DNA of 64,000 nt from the NCBI GenBank assembly GCA_029204225.1, contig CM055098.1, positions 25,711,473-25,775,472 of the forward strand, written 5' to 3'. The position numbers and the translations under genes are program-made. The notes beneath the pieces were generated by a model. The model ran no database searches. It saw nothing but the letters and a program-made list of their open reading frames with translations, and had not been told where the DNA came from. Shown one piece after another: positions 20,601-29,748 of this stretch. Each line of letters opens with the position of its first letter. Position 1 is the stretch's first letter. This DNA is from Diphasiastrum complanatum. Lineage: Eukaryota > Streptophyta > Lycopodiopsida > Lycopodiales > Lycopodiaceae.

Positions 20601-23600
20601 TGAATGATGAGATGGAGATGGACATTGACGAGGATGTGGAGTTTGTTGATCCCAATGCCGATACAGAGGACGAGCCTACATCACTTGCACAAGCATGTTG
20701 AGCCGAAGACAGCAGTATCACAGGCAGAGGAGCAGTGACGATAGACCCAAAGGCAGCGACAAAGGCAAAGGTAGAGTCAGAGATAGAGTTAGAGTTTTAG
20801 TGACACAACAGCGCATCCTTGAGGAGGATTTCTTGTCTTCCTACTCATCCACCAGTGACAGTGATGAGGAGGAATCTTCATCTGATCATGATGCCTCCGA
20901 GTCATAGGGATATAGGGTTTATTTTCATGTCACATAACTTTGTGCAAAACAACTTTCAAGAAAAGGCTAGAATCAAAGAACACCTAGGAGCGAGGAGTCG
21001 GACAAACCAACCCAGCCAAAAGGTTCTATGGATCCTCCGCCATTGAAACTGGCAATTAATTGTCAATAGGAGCTCCCAAAATCTAGCAAGATCTCCACAA
21101 GCAAGGCAAAACACTAGTGATGGTAGGAAGAGGCAAGAGGGGGTAGATATATTTCTCTTTGCATGCACTCCACTCGCCACTTCATTGAGTGCACAATGAC
21201 TCATCAAGAAGACTAACTGCCAGCTCATAGGCCTACTCACTCACTCTAGGTTAGAAGGTCCCATAGGACATTAATAACAATTATTTAGCTAGTGGGTACG
21301 GCTAACGGGTATTGCCCCTAGCAAACTATTACTAACACTGTTCTTATACAAGGCTTCACCACATACTTGGTCAAGCTAACTCGTACTATATGGTTGACTG
21401 GGGTTAACCAGGGATGTAACACTAGTTCATTGTCCATCTACCAGACTCATGTACACGTATTGATCATTCTCATGAGGCATGTGTGGAATGCGAATAATTT
21501 TCCATGTTTTTATATCATACGATTTGTGATTACTTTCAAGTTTGGATGCTAAGTGCTTCGTGCTAGACTCTAGGTCAGTTTTTGGATGGTAGTTTGTTGT
21601 GTTGCCCTGATTTTTTGGATGGTAGTTTGCTTGTCCTTATGCTCTTTGGTCAATCTCAATCAGACTAGAAATTTGGATTCTGCAATAATTTGGATATCAC
21701 AGAAGGTTGCTAAACGACTTCTAGAATGACTTGTTACTCTACATGGTGGTTCAATGTGTATGACTGTACAATCTAAACTATCATCAATGAGAAAAAACTG
21801 GAGTTTGGACTATAAGAAAATCAAACACCATGCATCAATGATCACTGATAGTCTGATTCACAGTTTACAGACTTTTGCGATTTATTTTGAATTTTCTTAC
21901 AGCCTATAGGCGTTTTTCTCCAACCAAACAAAAAAATCACAGCATCCCTCTCCAGAATGCTGACATTTTCCGGACTCATTCCGGAACGCTAGCATTCCGA
22001 TCCGAAATGCTGACATTTTTCAGAACCTTTTAGAACAAGCATTCCGGAATGCATCAATACACGGAACTGAGTGAAAATTCATCCAATTAATTTGAGTTAT
22101 ATCTGAATCCAACTCATTGCACTTGTGGCAACATTCTTTGTCCTGGAAGACAAAAGTTAGACCTTTTTGTTGGAAGAAGCAAAGCTTATGTTTGAAGAAA
22201 TAAAATGTAGAGGGCAACAGATGCACAATTTTATTATCTCATGTGATCGCTCTTGTCCGCTTATCATATATTTAGGCATGTTTTTGTCTGTTGTGAATTA
22301 GCAAGTTGAACCTTTTCTTATAGACTGTAATCCAAAAGCATTTAAAGTGGTTCAGATAGTGTCTGTATGTATTGCGCATGCTATGCCATATGATATTCAA
22401 ATTCCATCAAAATCTGGGTAATCTGAAGCTTAAAGACATGCTGAAGAGCTTGATTTTGTGCAGGGCCACACAGACTATTGCAGATTTGGAGGGGAGTCTC
22501 CATGGAGTGCAAAATCTCCTGTCTTCTCAGGCTGCTGGTATTCAGGGCTTAAGAGATATTTTTCCTCTCTCTACTTTGCTTACAAATGACCATGAAACAA
22601 TTGTTGAAGAAAGCAGTTTTTCAGAGGATGAGCCAGACTTGTCAGATGCTGAACGAAGTGCTCGAGGTCTTCAAAATCGTTTGGAGGTTTTTCTGGCAGA
22701 GAAGAAAGTAGATGAAGCTTTGGCAGCCTTGAAAATGGGTGAGCAAATGGTCAGAGAGCAAGATCGTAAAAATCTGAGGGGTTCCTTGAGTCCAACAACA
22801 GTGGCTTCTCTGCAAGTTATGCTCTCCTACATGAGAGACAGGCTTGTAAAAGAGCTTGTTGAAGCTACTCAGAAGCCTTCTGTGTGTGGCACTGAGCTTC
22901 GGGCTGCAGTTTCTGCACTTGATAGGCTCGGTGACGGTGCCCATGCTCACAGTCTTTTGCTTAGTTCTCACCTTAAACGACTTAGACACCATATTAAAAA
23001 CCTACGTCCCAGTGGTACATCTTATGGTGGAGCTTATACTGCTGCCCTATCACAACTTGTATTTTCTGCCATTGCACAGGCAACAAAGGATTCTGGGGCT
23101 GTCTTTGGCCCAGAGAATACTTATGCATCTGAGCTTTTTCTTTGGGCTTGTCAAGTAATCAAGATGTTTGTAGTCCTAGTAAAAAGACACGTCTTATCGT
23201 CTTCAGCAGCCGCAGGTGGACTGCGAGCTGCAGCTGAATGTGTTCAAATTGCTCTGGGCCATTGCTTATTGTTGGAAAACCAAGGGCTTGTTTTATGTCC
23301 ATTTCTTTCAAGCCAGGTCCGACCTTCTGTTAAGCAGGCTCTGCAGGCGAATGTGAAACGAATTGCTGAGAATACAACTGCTCTGGCTGCTGCAGATGAT
23401 TGGGTTCTTACTAGCTTTCCAAGAAATTCAAGAACTCGAAGGCAAAGTTTAAGCAGCATCACTGATTCAACATCAACTCCGAGGTTCCAACTATCCAGCA
23501 GTGCTCACAATTTTTATTCAATGATACAGGTTTTTCCACTATTAATAATTTTCTAGTTTTGAACCCTTGGGCTGTTTTTGGTACATGAAGCCTCAGAAAT

Positions 23601-26600
23601 GTTTGTCTGATCATATCACACCCTTACCATTTATGCAAAATATCTTATCTTCTAGGTTCATAGGCTACTTTGCTCAAGTCGGCATTGTTTTTTAAATTCT
23701 AAACACTTTCACACACATCATTCCTTTTTCAAATAGGACTGACTGACTGAGCTCTTCTTTGTTGCTGCAGAAGTCTTTGTTAGTGCAAGCTGCTTTTTAT
23801 TCTATATTATGACAGGTTACATCATCATCCAGTGCAGGATTTCCTTGAAGGTGTATCGCCTCTGACAAGTTTACAACTCGCTCGACCAACCTTTGATGCT
23901 CTTACATATCTTTATGGGAAATATGTCAACCTTCTTATAAAAGCATTGCCGAAAGCTCCAGGCCCTAATGTACGCTTTTTGCAAGAAAAAGCTGCTTTTC
24001 GAAAAGTAAATGCTGCAGGCACATTAAATGAACAGCTTGCACTATTTGAAAATGCGGTAGTTCTTGCAAATATGCTTCTTCCAGATGCTGCTGCAAAATT
24101 GACCAAAGATCAGAGAGTTTACTATAGATATCCATCTTCAAGGAGGCAGGGAGCACCTAGAGTTTTACCACCGTATAGTGAAAAGGATTGGAAGCTTAAT
24201 GTACAACAGGTTTTAGATAAACTGTGTAATTGCATCTGTACAGTGTATGCCTCTGAAGTTATTCATGGAAAAGAGGGAGAAGTGCAACTGAAACCTGCAT
24301 CTTATGCAAAGCTTGAGAAGATTGGTACAGTTGATAAATGGCAAAAGGATGCAGTACCTTCACAAATTTTCCAGGTATGTACAGAGTTGTCAATTAACCT
24401 TACTACACTGCACCTTTGTTTTCTTAGTTCAAGTATCTGTTGAATAGCAAGGCACTGTTGAATTCAGTTGTTATTGTGATTTGGCTAAACATAAGCTTCT
24501 TGACATGCAGATTCTATTTCATAAGCTGTGTCTGATTTCTCAAGTGGCATCAGAGGTTGTATCAGAAAAGGAGAGAGTCACAAATTTTCTGCTCAAATGC
24601 CTTGTAGAAAAGGTTGTGGACTGGTTATCAAAAAATATAGGATTCTGGAAAGTACTGGAAGAAGGTCCACATATCTTGGGACTGATTGGCCTGCATCAAG
24701 TAACTAATCATGAACTTATCTGTATTTATTGCATTTTCATTTGAAGTAATTCTGAAGAGGGTTCAGCGTGCTCATTATGCCGTTTGTATCTGTGCTGATA
24801 ATTGTCTTGCTGTTTGTATGAAACAGTTAGTGCTAGATATGCAATTTGTGACTTACATAGCTTCCGATGGTGGTTACACTTCAAAGATGCTACAAGAATG
24901 TGCTTCTGATAATATTGCTCGTGCTTGCAATGCTTTTGCCTTGAATGGAGGTGATCCAGTTGGGTATGTTATTGCCATAAACTGAAAACATCAAATCAAG
25001 CAATCAAAAGCATAATGAGCATGTAATTTTAAGTGAAAATTTGCAGAGTCTTAGTACCTCAAACATTTCTGTGGTCTGCTGGTCTCTTCTTAAGGCTGTG
25101 AAGTTAGCCAAGTGTAACCTGTTTAAGCTTACATGGTGTGCTACGTAAACATTCACAATGACAAGATTGCTTTTGGTCACTGATTTGTGAGTGATCCTGA
25201 TTGTTATGGCTAAGCCATAGCAAAATAATATCAATCTCATGCCAAATTATGATGATAGTATTATGGTTCAGGAATCTATGTTTGAGCATTATTGATTCTG
25301 TTAAATGTCACGATGGCCTTTCGAGTGAATCACAGCTCCTTTTTTCAAGAAATCTCACGTGTACGAAGAGAATAAATGGAAGAAATTTTTCAGCTCCTTT
25401 CTTGCACATTTTGGCATGAGTTCATATCTTAAAGTTCAAGCTTTGAAGGTGTTTGTTGTTTTGATATAATGATCAGCCGCTTAAGTCCTTTATTGACCAT
25501 CAAAGAAATAAGGCTGAATCATAAGAAGTGTAAAAGTTAAAGATGACTTCATTGCATTATTGATGTTTCTGCAGGCCAATGTTGAAGGTTGTTGATTGCT
25601 TGTCACTCATTTTGCATTTCAAAGAAAATGTAAAACCTTCTTTGTGCCTGGCTCATCTTGGCCAAGTGTTTAATCAAAATAACTGCTATAGGCCTATTTA
25701 TAATGTTTACATCCTTAAATTTAGGGCTAGGTTTGTGAGCTACTAATTGAAGCTCCATAATAGCCTCATAGTCAATAATACCGCCAATAATGAAAAATAT
25801 TACTACTTCACAATAATAGCAGTAAGAAATATCTCCTACTAAATATGGGCACCAAGTGTCAAAGCATGTGATCCTGATGTCAAATTACAGCCAATTGTAA
25901 TGTGGGGACTAGTGCCCTAGGAGCGTTATGCATGCTTCATGTGTCAATCAAGGCAACATAAGCAGGTTCTTCAAGAAAAACCGTCTTCAAATTGACTAAA
26001 GTAATCAAGGGTAATTTGACAACCGATAACACAACAAGGGAGCATAAAGACCCATTTATGTCAAACGGGGAATGGGTTTCAAGGAGAATCACATGCTGTG
26101 TTCTTGGCTGACATATCATGACTAGAAATTGTTCGAGTGACTATGGAGGATGGAATTGGTGGTGGGATGTTGTTGGTGCTCATACGCTAGGGGGGTTCAT
26201 AGAGGTTTGAAAAATCATGTACCATCTACATGCACAATTTCATTTATAGATTGCAAAATTGGTTCTACATGCCTGTCAATTATGAAAGTAAGATTTCATC
26301 CTCTTGTAAATTCCATGCTCTAGCATGAATAATGTGAAGCAAACAATGCTTATTCTCATCCACACCCATTCATGTTCGATGCATCAAGAGTTGTACATCG
26401 AGGACAGACTTATCATAGAAAATTCTTGTTTTTTGCAATACTTTTCATTTATACTTTTGGTTGTCTGCTAATTAAGGACTTAAGCTGCTGATCATTATAC
26501 TTTTTGCAACATGTTTTGTTGCGCACAAATACATGTGGGTAAAGTTTTGACTTTTTTTTCTATCTTATTATTGTTTTATAGGGTATTATGTGAAGATAAA

Positions 26601-26651
26601 TGGTTCTTGGATGCATCAAAGAAGGCAAAAGAAAAGCTGTGCAAAGTTTGA
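8499..26651 (+). CDS. EXO84B: exocyst complex component EXO84B (seven-exon gene)
   Basis: Joined exons 8499-8657, 11804-11901, 22464-23529, 23838-24374, 24511-24699, 24827-24963 and 26582-26651 give one uninterrupted frame of 751 codons, close to the length known for plant EXO84B. All introns are GT-AG and all phases agree. Exo84 is a subunit of the octameric exocyst, which tethers secretory vesicles to the plasma membrane and, in plants, the cell plate. Family landmarks: an N-terminal FDCNAYIHSKC segment, the coiled part with YANY, IADLEGSLHGVQNLLSSQA, then VDEALAALKMGE, SYGGAYTAALSQLVFSA, KRHVLSSSAAAGGLRAAAE, ADDWVLTS, and a C-terminal LVLDMQFV block. Similarity in the middle is clearly to EXO84B/A rather than EXO84C. 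Intron 2 is 10.6 kb and full of retroelements, yet no coding lesion is seen, so the gene is probably functional. Confidence 0.92.
9332..9486. repeat. cluster of four perfect or near-perfect hairpins
   Basis: Four inverted repeats built on the word GTGCCGT. Arms of 11 nt lie at 9332-9342/9350-9360, 10 nt at 9371-9380/9389-9398, 12 nt at 9429-9440/9443-9454 (only a 2-nt centre), and 9 nt with one mismatch at 9467-9475/9478-9486. A 13-A run lies between the second and third. It lies in EXO84B intron 1 and is of unknown origin, possibly a foldback or MITE-like insertion. Confidence 0.8.
9718..10103 (+). mobile_element. miniature LTR-like element (TRIM-like) remnant
   Basis: A 34-bp direct repeat containing CGACAAACTCTGAGA occurs at 9718-9751 and 10070-10103. 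The first copy is followed directly by TGGTATCAGAGCC (9752-9764), a perfect tRNA-iMet primer-binding site. This is the layout of a terminal-repeat retrotransposon in miniature, but full LTR boundaries are not clear. Confidence 0.45.
10104..11803. other. rest of EXO84B intron 1, nothing recognised
   Basis: AT-rich intron DNA without a convincing coding frame or element structure. Ends with the exon 2 acceptor. Confidence 0.5.
11804..11901 (+). CDS. EXO84B: EXO84B exon 2 (98 nt)
   Basis: Follows the acceptor TGTAG and precedes GTGAGT. Encodes GVRKLYSEVLQLKRQFADIV then RKNVYANYTSFI, the conserved coiled segment containing the YANY motif of EXO84. Phase 0 in, phase 2 out. It stands alone between introns of 3.1 and 10.6 kb and is too short to be seen as an open frame. 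Confidence 0.88.
12219..12249. repeat. 11-bp perfect inverted repeat
   Basis: TGGTTCGAACT and AGTTCGAACCA surround a 9-nt loop in intron 2. The arm resembles a tRNA B-box word but there is no tRNA around it. Confidence 0.5.
12640..13010 (+). pseudogene. Ty3/gypsy RNase H remnant with internal deletion
   Basis: First part reads FDQLKQAIAECVTLKIVDPQ, IDTDVSDIAVGAVLMQEGRP and VAFESKKLNPAQKN, the start of the Ty3 RNase H. The frame then jumps near 12840 into RGRQARSSELMHEFLMEIRY and KKGAENRVADALSHV, which belongs about 50 residues further on. So the middle of RNase H is missing. Confidence 0.8.
13092..13787 (+). pseudogene. Ty3/gypsy integrase lacking the catalytic core
   Basis: An open segment carries the H2C2 zinc finger (HLCHDSPSAGHPGVDRTYEL then CFKCQ) and then passes directly into HFETDGQTERVNQNLEDMF and the C-terminal part (YLPLLEFAYDDKKN, SPFELNHGFRP). 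In active elements roughly 130 residues with two catalytic Asp residues lie between these. The deletion left the frame open. A TAA stop at 13785-13787 separates it from the chromodomain. Confidence 0.85.
13788..14069 (+). pseudogene. Ty3 chromovirus integrase tail and chromodomain
   Basis: Continues in frame after the stop: AYELDLPVGCKVHPVFHVSCL, then the chromodomain-like RVLDWRHRRLWNRLLREYLV and WETAHGL before a stop. This places the element among the chromodomain-bearing Ty3 lineages. In such elements the chromodomain guides insertion toward marked chromatin. Confidence 0.8.
14098..14111 (+). other. polypurine tract of the chromovirus
   Basis: GAGGAGGGAAGGGA directly before TGCCACATGT, about 30 bp after the chromodomain stop. 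Confidence 0.65.
14112..15383 (+). repeat. Ty3 LTR, shared between pol upstream and gag downstream
   Basis: Begins TGCCACATG after the PPT and ends near 15383 just before a PBS-like TGGTCTCAGAGC. It has a TATA box (GGCTATAAGTAGGG near 15188). Between 14329 and 14467 is an 81-bp tandem duplication with the palindrome TGACACGTGTCA at 14329-14340 and 14456-14467. The exact right end and terminal inverted repeats are not clear. Confidence 0.6.
14873..14950 (-). pseudogene. short LINE reverse transcriptase fragment
   Basis: The minus strand reads YCYFVNFRKAFDSIPR, the conserved RT block also found in the larger LINE fragment at 19700-20345. The nucleotide words GAGTCAAAGGCTTTCCT are shared. It lies inside the Ty3 LTR. 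Confidence 0.65.
15384..15395 (+). other. primer-binding site (tRNA-iMet type)
   Basis: TGGTCTCAGAGC differs by one base from the usual TGGTATCAGAGC. The same variant appears at 42005. Confidence 0.6.
15431..15850 (+). repeat. six degenerate tandem units of about 80 bp in a Ty3 leader
   Basis: The core GGCTGTCCAGCGCCCTACT recurs at about 15431, 15510, 15590, 15670, 15751 and 15829, each followed by a C/T-rich stretch with words such as CATCACCATTTT and TCTCCACCGATTTGCTG. It fills the untranslated leader between the PBS and gag. Confidence 0.85.
16275..17588 (+). CDS. Ty3 gag polyprotein
   Basis: Open frame of about 437 codons from ATG 16275, chosen because it begins MAHSPTPSETVQENLSDQF (a frame start 54 bp upstream is also open). 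The centre is a retrotransposon gag domain: QLATYSGSSDGNLLENWFAK, LAALHLDGRATTWWQVY, LWHTFRRDLRHAMI and ELISRYIAGLRGALRYDV. No zinc knuckle follows; instead there is a Pro-rich then acidic tail. Unusually pyrimidine-rich coding strand. Confidence 0.8.
   Translation: MAHSPTPSETVQENLSDQFRRMDETLFGLVLRFDTVMTGFPTMQSHIDSLQPHGPGKALVFPSFGTPPPFGFPSSFASQPGGGPFIPPNPPPGFFPCPPVPEPHFARDFRDRVQLATYSGSSDGNLLENWFAKLDTYFQIYPKTDPHEIQLAALHLDGRATTWWQVYRADPDREGLHLWHTFRRDLRHAMIDPQWLDRQRDTFRSLTQTSDLAFYTDQFMELSYLFTDLLPTELISRYIAGLRGALRYDVSSFRPPTLVEAMSLASTLQHKYSDTLPSRFSRPRPFASSFPAMSTPTPAPSVPVPCIVDPRPAFVRPYTSAEFADLQDPISHSLSELPDLLEIIIDLPELVIVSHSESESHIQVPTDVDSHIQVAADMFLDTDIACYDPIDDAVPCFDIVVEYFDATRVPERHAMSPMLLILILFLGLRFQMLWLLQ
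17700..18060 (+). pseudogene. Ty3 aspartic protease with an in-frame stop
   Basis: LVDTGNTHSFISSYIS carries the DTG active site (17740-17748). Then comes a TAG stop (17863-17865), then MIQGLDYRIGDFSG and YDIIFGAAWFSSLGT, the usual second half of plant Ty3 proteases. Confidence 0.8.
17866..18945 (+). CDS. open frame: protease second half plus unknown extension
   Basis: The first 60 or so residues complete the aspartic protease. The remaining 300 residues do not match RT, which should follow here. They are rich in Val, Ser, Phe and Leu with several hydrophobic stretches, the last (LWCVYLYNYACALYLFLG) membrane-like. No function recognised. It could be a decayed or replaced pol region of a non-autonomous element. 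Confidence 0.5.
   Translation: MIQGLDYRIGDFSGQADFYIISLKHYDIIFGAAWFSSLGTVAVDLSQQTLSFTHVGQHHSLAGIDSQGDYQLVTGKQFMRSLPKAQDAALLSIQSTSVAASLSPFVGPLPQVDAPSDLQVVVVCLVPICLDSQILYSVVIPGFIDIQAVNLGGISTIAFAHTTDSPPGSVVGAVSSPLVSISPSLESVMADVPADFYGILHGSTFDGSLAIGDQVVSSFALLHGSLLEVCEPPHDISTVPYMIHAPLALTVTHFPSEDICEMVTITYLGYLYAGIFLDEYTCILQSPCVSTYRFVAVHADAMDIWHSWLLHIAWFPFGPVDWCWFFHITDRLWCVYLYNYACALYLFLGLLLIVRLGIS
19161..19580 (+). other. unassigned open frame, 139 codons
   Basis: Starts MCFDTHSQLHVDIDPLLATD and continues with hydrophobic and Ser-rich stretches to a stop. It has the same pyrimidine-rich composition as the preceding frame and probably is its continuation after a frameshift. No family recognised. Confidence 0.35.
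19700..20345 (-). pseudogene. LINE (non-LTR) reverse transcriptase fragment
   Basis: The minus strand reads FTLQAFVEEAGHRREQVYCC, VDFRKAFDSIPRSLLIQRLH then IGVKQGALFHP, the palm-region blocks of plant LINE RT. Higher coordinates add degraded upstream RT sequence in other frames (DLGNYRTIMIGH-like). The YxDD block is not present. It lies inside EXO84B intron 2, antisense to the gene. Confidence 0.8.
20605..20907 (+). other. acidic/Ser-rich coding fragment, unrecognised
   Basis: One frame reads MDIDEDVEFVDPNADTEDE then SLAQAC and a stop. An overlapping frame continues RILEEDFLSSYSSTSDSDEE then SSDHDASES and a stop. The composition resembles the acidic C-terminal tail of some plant transposases, but no domain supports that. 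Confidence 0.3.
20908..22463. other. end of EXO84B intron 2
   Basis: No gene. Near 21955-22052 several CATTCCGG-type words occur, including the perfect palindrome GCATTCCGGAATGC (22039-22052) and two copies of AATGCTGACATTTT. The exon 3 acceptor follows. Confidence 0.5.
22464..23529 (+). CDS. EXO84B: EXO84B exon 3
   Basis: The largest exon, 355 codons plus one base completing a Trp codon. Starts after TTTGTGCAG and ends at ATACAG before GT. Contains the strongest family matches, including SYGGAYTAALSQLVFSA and SSAAAGGLRAAAECVQIALGH. Residues about 86-441 of the protein. Confidence 0.93.
23838..24374 (+). CDS. EXO84B: EXO84B exon 4
   Basis: 179 codons in phase 0 from DFLEGVSPLTSLQL to VPSQIFQ before GTATGT. 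Includes LIKALPKAPGP and EQLALFENAVVLANMLLPDAA, matching the Exo84 C-terminal helical bundle. Confidence 0.92.
24511..24699 (+). CDS. EXO84B: EXO84B exon 5
   Basis: 63 codons starting ILFHKLCLISQVASEVVSEK and ending GLIGLHQ before GTAACT. Holds the conserved VDWLSKNIGFWKVLEEGP block. Confidence 0.9.
24827..24963 (+). CDS. EXO84B: EXO84B exon 6
   Basis: Starts LVLDMQFVTYIASDGGYTS after ATGAAACAG and ends in phase 2 at a GG before GTATGT. Corresponds to the LYLDMKFV region of the family. Confidence 0.9.
26582..26651 (+). CDS. EXO84B: EXO84B exon 7 (terminal)
   Basis: After a 1.6-kb intron, the acceptor TTTTATAG leads into VLCEDKWFLDASKKAKEKLC and a TGA stop. It matches the conserved ED-WF acidic/aromatic tail seen in plant EXO84B. 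The phase fits exon 6 exactly. Confidence 0.85.
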
Positions 26652-27064
26652 CTCATATCAATCCTTTGAAGGCATAGACTTGTACAATGATTTGCAACCT
26701 CTTTTCTTTTAGATGATCACTAGAATTTAAAGATAATATAATTAGCCTCTGACTTTGGCAATCATGAACAAAGAAGTAAGAATGTATTGTGATTTACCAC
26801 GCAGATAAAGACAATATAAACGCTATTATTGTGTAATCATAGTCTACGATAAAGAGAATTTATATAATAAATAGGAAATGTTTATGATACGTGCTTCATT
26901 TAGGTATGGATTATGTCAAGTGTGACGATTGTCTCATCTTATCTTAAGTTCACTTACGAGCTTGTGCTTCACAATTTTGATTGAACGAATTATACTCAGA
27001 AAGATGTTTTTTCTTTGAGAAAAAATTACAAATCAATTGAAAGTTAAGGATGCTTTGTTGGCAT
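26652..27064. other. 3' flank of EXO84B
   Basis: AT-rich, presumably the 3' untranslated region and terminator of EXO84B. No clear single polyadenylation signal could be chosen. Confidence 0.4.
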
Positions 27065-27245
27065 CAACAATACACAACTAGCTACTCACCTCAGTCCAAT
27101 GGAGTAGCAGAACGAAAGAATTGGACACTTATTGAACGTGCCCCAAAAGGGGCCCATGCTTCTCTTCCAAAGAGATTTTAGGCAAAAGCTGTTACTATAG
27201 TTGCCTATCTGCAAAATTGATCCATCACTAAAGCCTTGGAATGAC
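27065..27245 (+). pseudogene. copia integrase fragment
   Basis: Reads SNGVAERKNWTLIERA then HASLPKRF, with in-frame stops. It shares long words with 700-800 (GCATCTCTTCCAAAGA, TTCTAGGCAAAAG, AAAGCC-TGAATGACA), so both come from one copia family. Confidence 0.75.
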
Positions 27246-27882
27246 AATCTATTAGTTGGTATTTTTTTTGGTTGAATCATGCAAAAATAAAATTCATAAC
27301 TATGATCATTTGTGCTTATGTATAGTATTCCATAGGCTAGTATGAAATCCATTCAAGTGTAATTTTTTTGAATGCCCTTCATTTTCACTGGTCATTTATT
27401 ATGATGCTATGTATGTAAGTATCTACAAGTTTATAAAGAACTTGTGATTGATCAAATTTTTTCTCTAAAAAGTTACTTCTCCGAGCTTTGGGAAGCATGA
27501 TGAATGCGGAGAAATGTGCAAGTACGACTTGAAGGACACCATCATCTCATTCTCACAACACAACTTTTGCTTTTTTATATTTCAAGAGTTTTTTTGCATT
27601 TAGTCGCAGTTACTAAATTTTTCACTAGTCTTAGATTAACATTGTGCCATTATGGATTAACACTAGAGTTGTTTTTAGCACATTTTTGTGTGCACGCGCA
27701 CAAAAGTGCGCAGAAAAACCTTGGTCACTTGATGAGACATAACATGCCATCAAATGATTGAAATTTCAATCTTTCAATTGTATGTGGAACTAGACTCGAC
27801 TCTTCATTGTGTTACTGGAAGACTTAGTTTTTTTTTTCTCAATTGATGGCAATTTGCCCCTAAAAAACTTCAATTTTTCGCA

Positions 27883-28200
27883 CTTTTCAACACTTCACAT
27901 GGGTAACTATAAGTGCACGTATATATCTCTATAGGACTCCAAATTTTAATGTTTTTTATAGACATGTTTCTATGTCATAAAAGATTTTTGAAAGTAGATA
28001 GCCAAAGAAAGGGTACAAAGCACCTCCAAAAGATCTGAAACTTTCTAGCACCTTTCAATAATTTTCAATACTTTTCAGCACTTGACATGGATAACTTTAG
28101 ATACACATATCTATCTCTACATAACTCCAAATTGAAAAAAATTTGAGAGACATGTTTCTATGGTCATATAACACTTTTGAAAGTAGACAAACCAAAAACA
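27883..28200. repeat. direct duplication with a 188-bp period
   Basis: Words such as CTTTTCA-CACTT-ACATGG, ATCTCTA, ACTCCAAATT, GACATGTTTCTATG and TTTTGAAAGTAGA recur in the same order 188 bp apart. Non-coding. Confidence 0.7.
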
Positions 28201-28308
28201 TATTGTTAGAATCAATCTAACCTACACTAGGATAGGTTTCCCACGTGGCATCTTGGCCTCACATGTGTGGGACCCACTTATGCACATAATTTAAAATATT
28301 CTACATGG

Positions 28309-28781
28309 CTAGATTTGCCAACATTGGCAATTTTTCACACCATCAAACTCCACTTTGAATCCCTTGTCAAGCATTTGAATCACACTAAAAAGGTTCTTAA
28401 TGATAGATGGAATGAACAAAACATCCTTCAAATTCATAATTCCTATTAGTAGAGAGGGAAATAAGAATTGTGCCAGTCCCTTTGATTGCACACTCACCAT
28501 CATTGGCCATTTATATCACATTCTTGTCACCTTCAAATGCCATCAATGATGAGTAATACTTCTCATGATGTGTCATATGTGCTGTAGCTCCACTATCAAT
28601 CCACCAAGGATCAATATCTCCATGATCAGCCAACAAGCAAGATCACATAACAATAGCATCATTTCAATTTTGTTCATCAACACCATCTTCATCAAGAGTT
28701 AGATTGTTTTGCTTCTCACCTTGATCTCTCTTCTTCTTGAAGCAATCACTTGAAAAATGCCCTTTGACTCCACAATACCTT
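28309..28781 (-). pseudogene. copia gag zinc knuckle and protease fragment
   Basis: The minus strand reads YCGVKGHFSSDCFKKKRDQG, then DIDPWWIDSG (protease), then DVLFIPSIIKNLFSVIQML. It is the same family as the minus element ending at 39109 and the + element at 62917. Truncated at both ends and broken by stops. Confidence 0.75.
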
Positions 28782-28784
28782 TGC

Positions 28785-29275
28785 CTTTGCCTTTGAAGTC
28801 GATGAACTGATCCTCGATAAACACTATATCCCTGTTGAGTATCGGGCTCGTACAGCTTGTAGGTATTGTCAGAGGAAGTATAACCGATCAGGATGGTCTT
28901 TAGACTTTGGAAGTCAAATTTATTCCTTGTTTCCTTCGGGATCTGCGAGTAGGTGATGCAACCGAATACTCGTAGGTTCTTCACTGAAGGCTTAGATCTT
29001 CTCCAAACCTCATGGGGTTAATTGCATGAGCGAAACATCTGTTCTAGATGTAAGCTGTAGTGGAAACAGCTTTGGCCCAGAAGCTTCTAGGCAATGATGC
29101 ATGTGCCAGCATGCATTTGACTGACTCGACTAGGGTACGATTCTTCCTCTAGGCTAAGACATTTGACTGAGACAAATACGGTGTGATTGTAACTCTGGTC
29201 AGACACTTCCTTAGCCTTGATACTGTCATATGCAAGCAACCGTAAATTCACTGCTAAGATTGTCTTAAAACTCAT
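28785..29275 (-). pseudogene. copia integrase C-terminal fragment (copy 1)
   Basis: Reads NLRVFGCITYSQIPKETRNK, FDFQSLKTILIGYTSSDNTY and KLYEPDTQQGYSVYRGSVHR, the block after the integrase core. It is joined at about 28785 in an open frame to an unrelated zinc-knuckle segment. Confidence 0.75.
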
Positions 29276-29748
29276 TAGTTATTTGATTGCCTGGTGATCG
29301 AATAATCGATTGCTTGGAACTTAATTGTGATGTTAACATTCAGAATCACTGTTACATTACACTAACATATATCTGGACTTACACATCCTAAAGCTTGCTC
29401 TGTGTTTTTGTGAATCAATATTTTGAAATTTGCATATGGATACTCGTGTAGTTTAAATTAGTAGTCAGTCATTCTTTTGAATGAGCACATTCTGTTGTTG
29501 AGGACAGATTGTTGGACTACATTTGGATTGTGCTGAGACATTTGTATGTTTGAAACCACATCCTAACCGGTGATATCGGTCGTCGATACTTCTAAATGTC
29601 CATTGACAACCAACTTTTAATCCCAGATCAATAAATGAGCTAAAAACATCTAAAATCACAATATAAAGCAATCTCTTTGGGGAACGACAATCTTTTATAC
29701 TACATATTCTTACAATTAAGATAAGTATATCGTGACATACTTTATTTT

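Noticed and set aside
22642-23158. Frames on the opposite strand and in other frames over EXO84B exon 3
   Set aside because: Shadows of the conserved exon.
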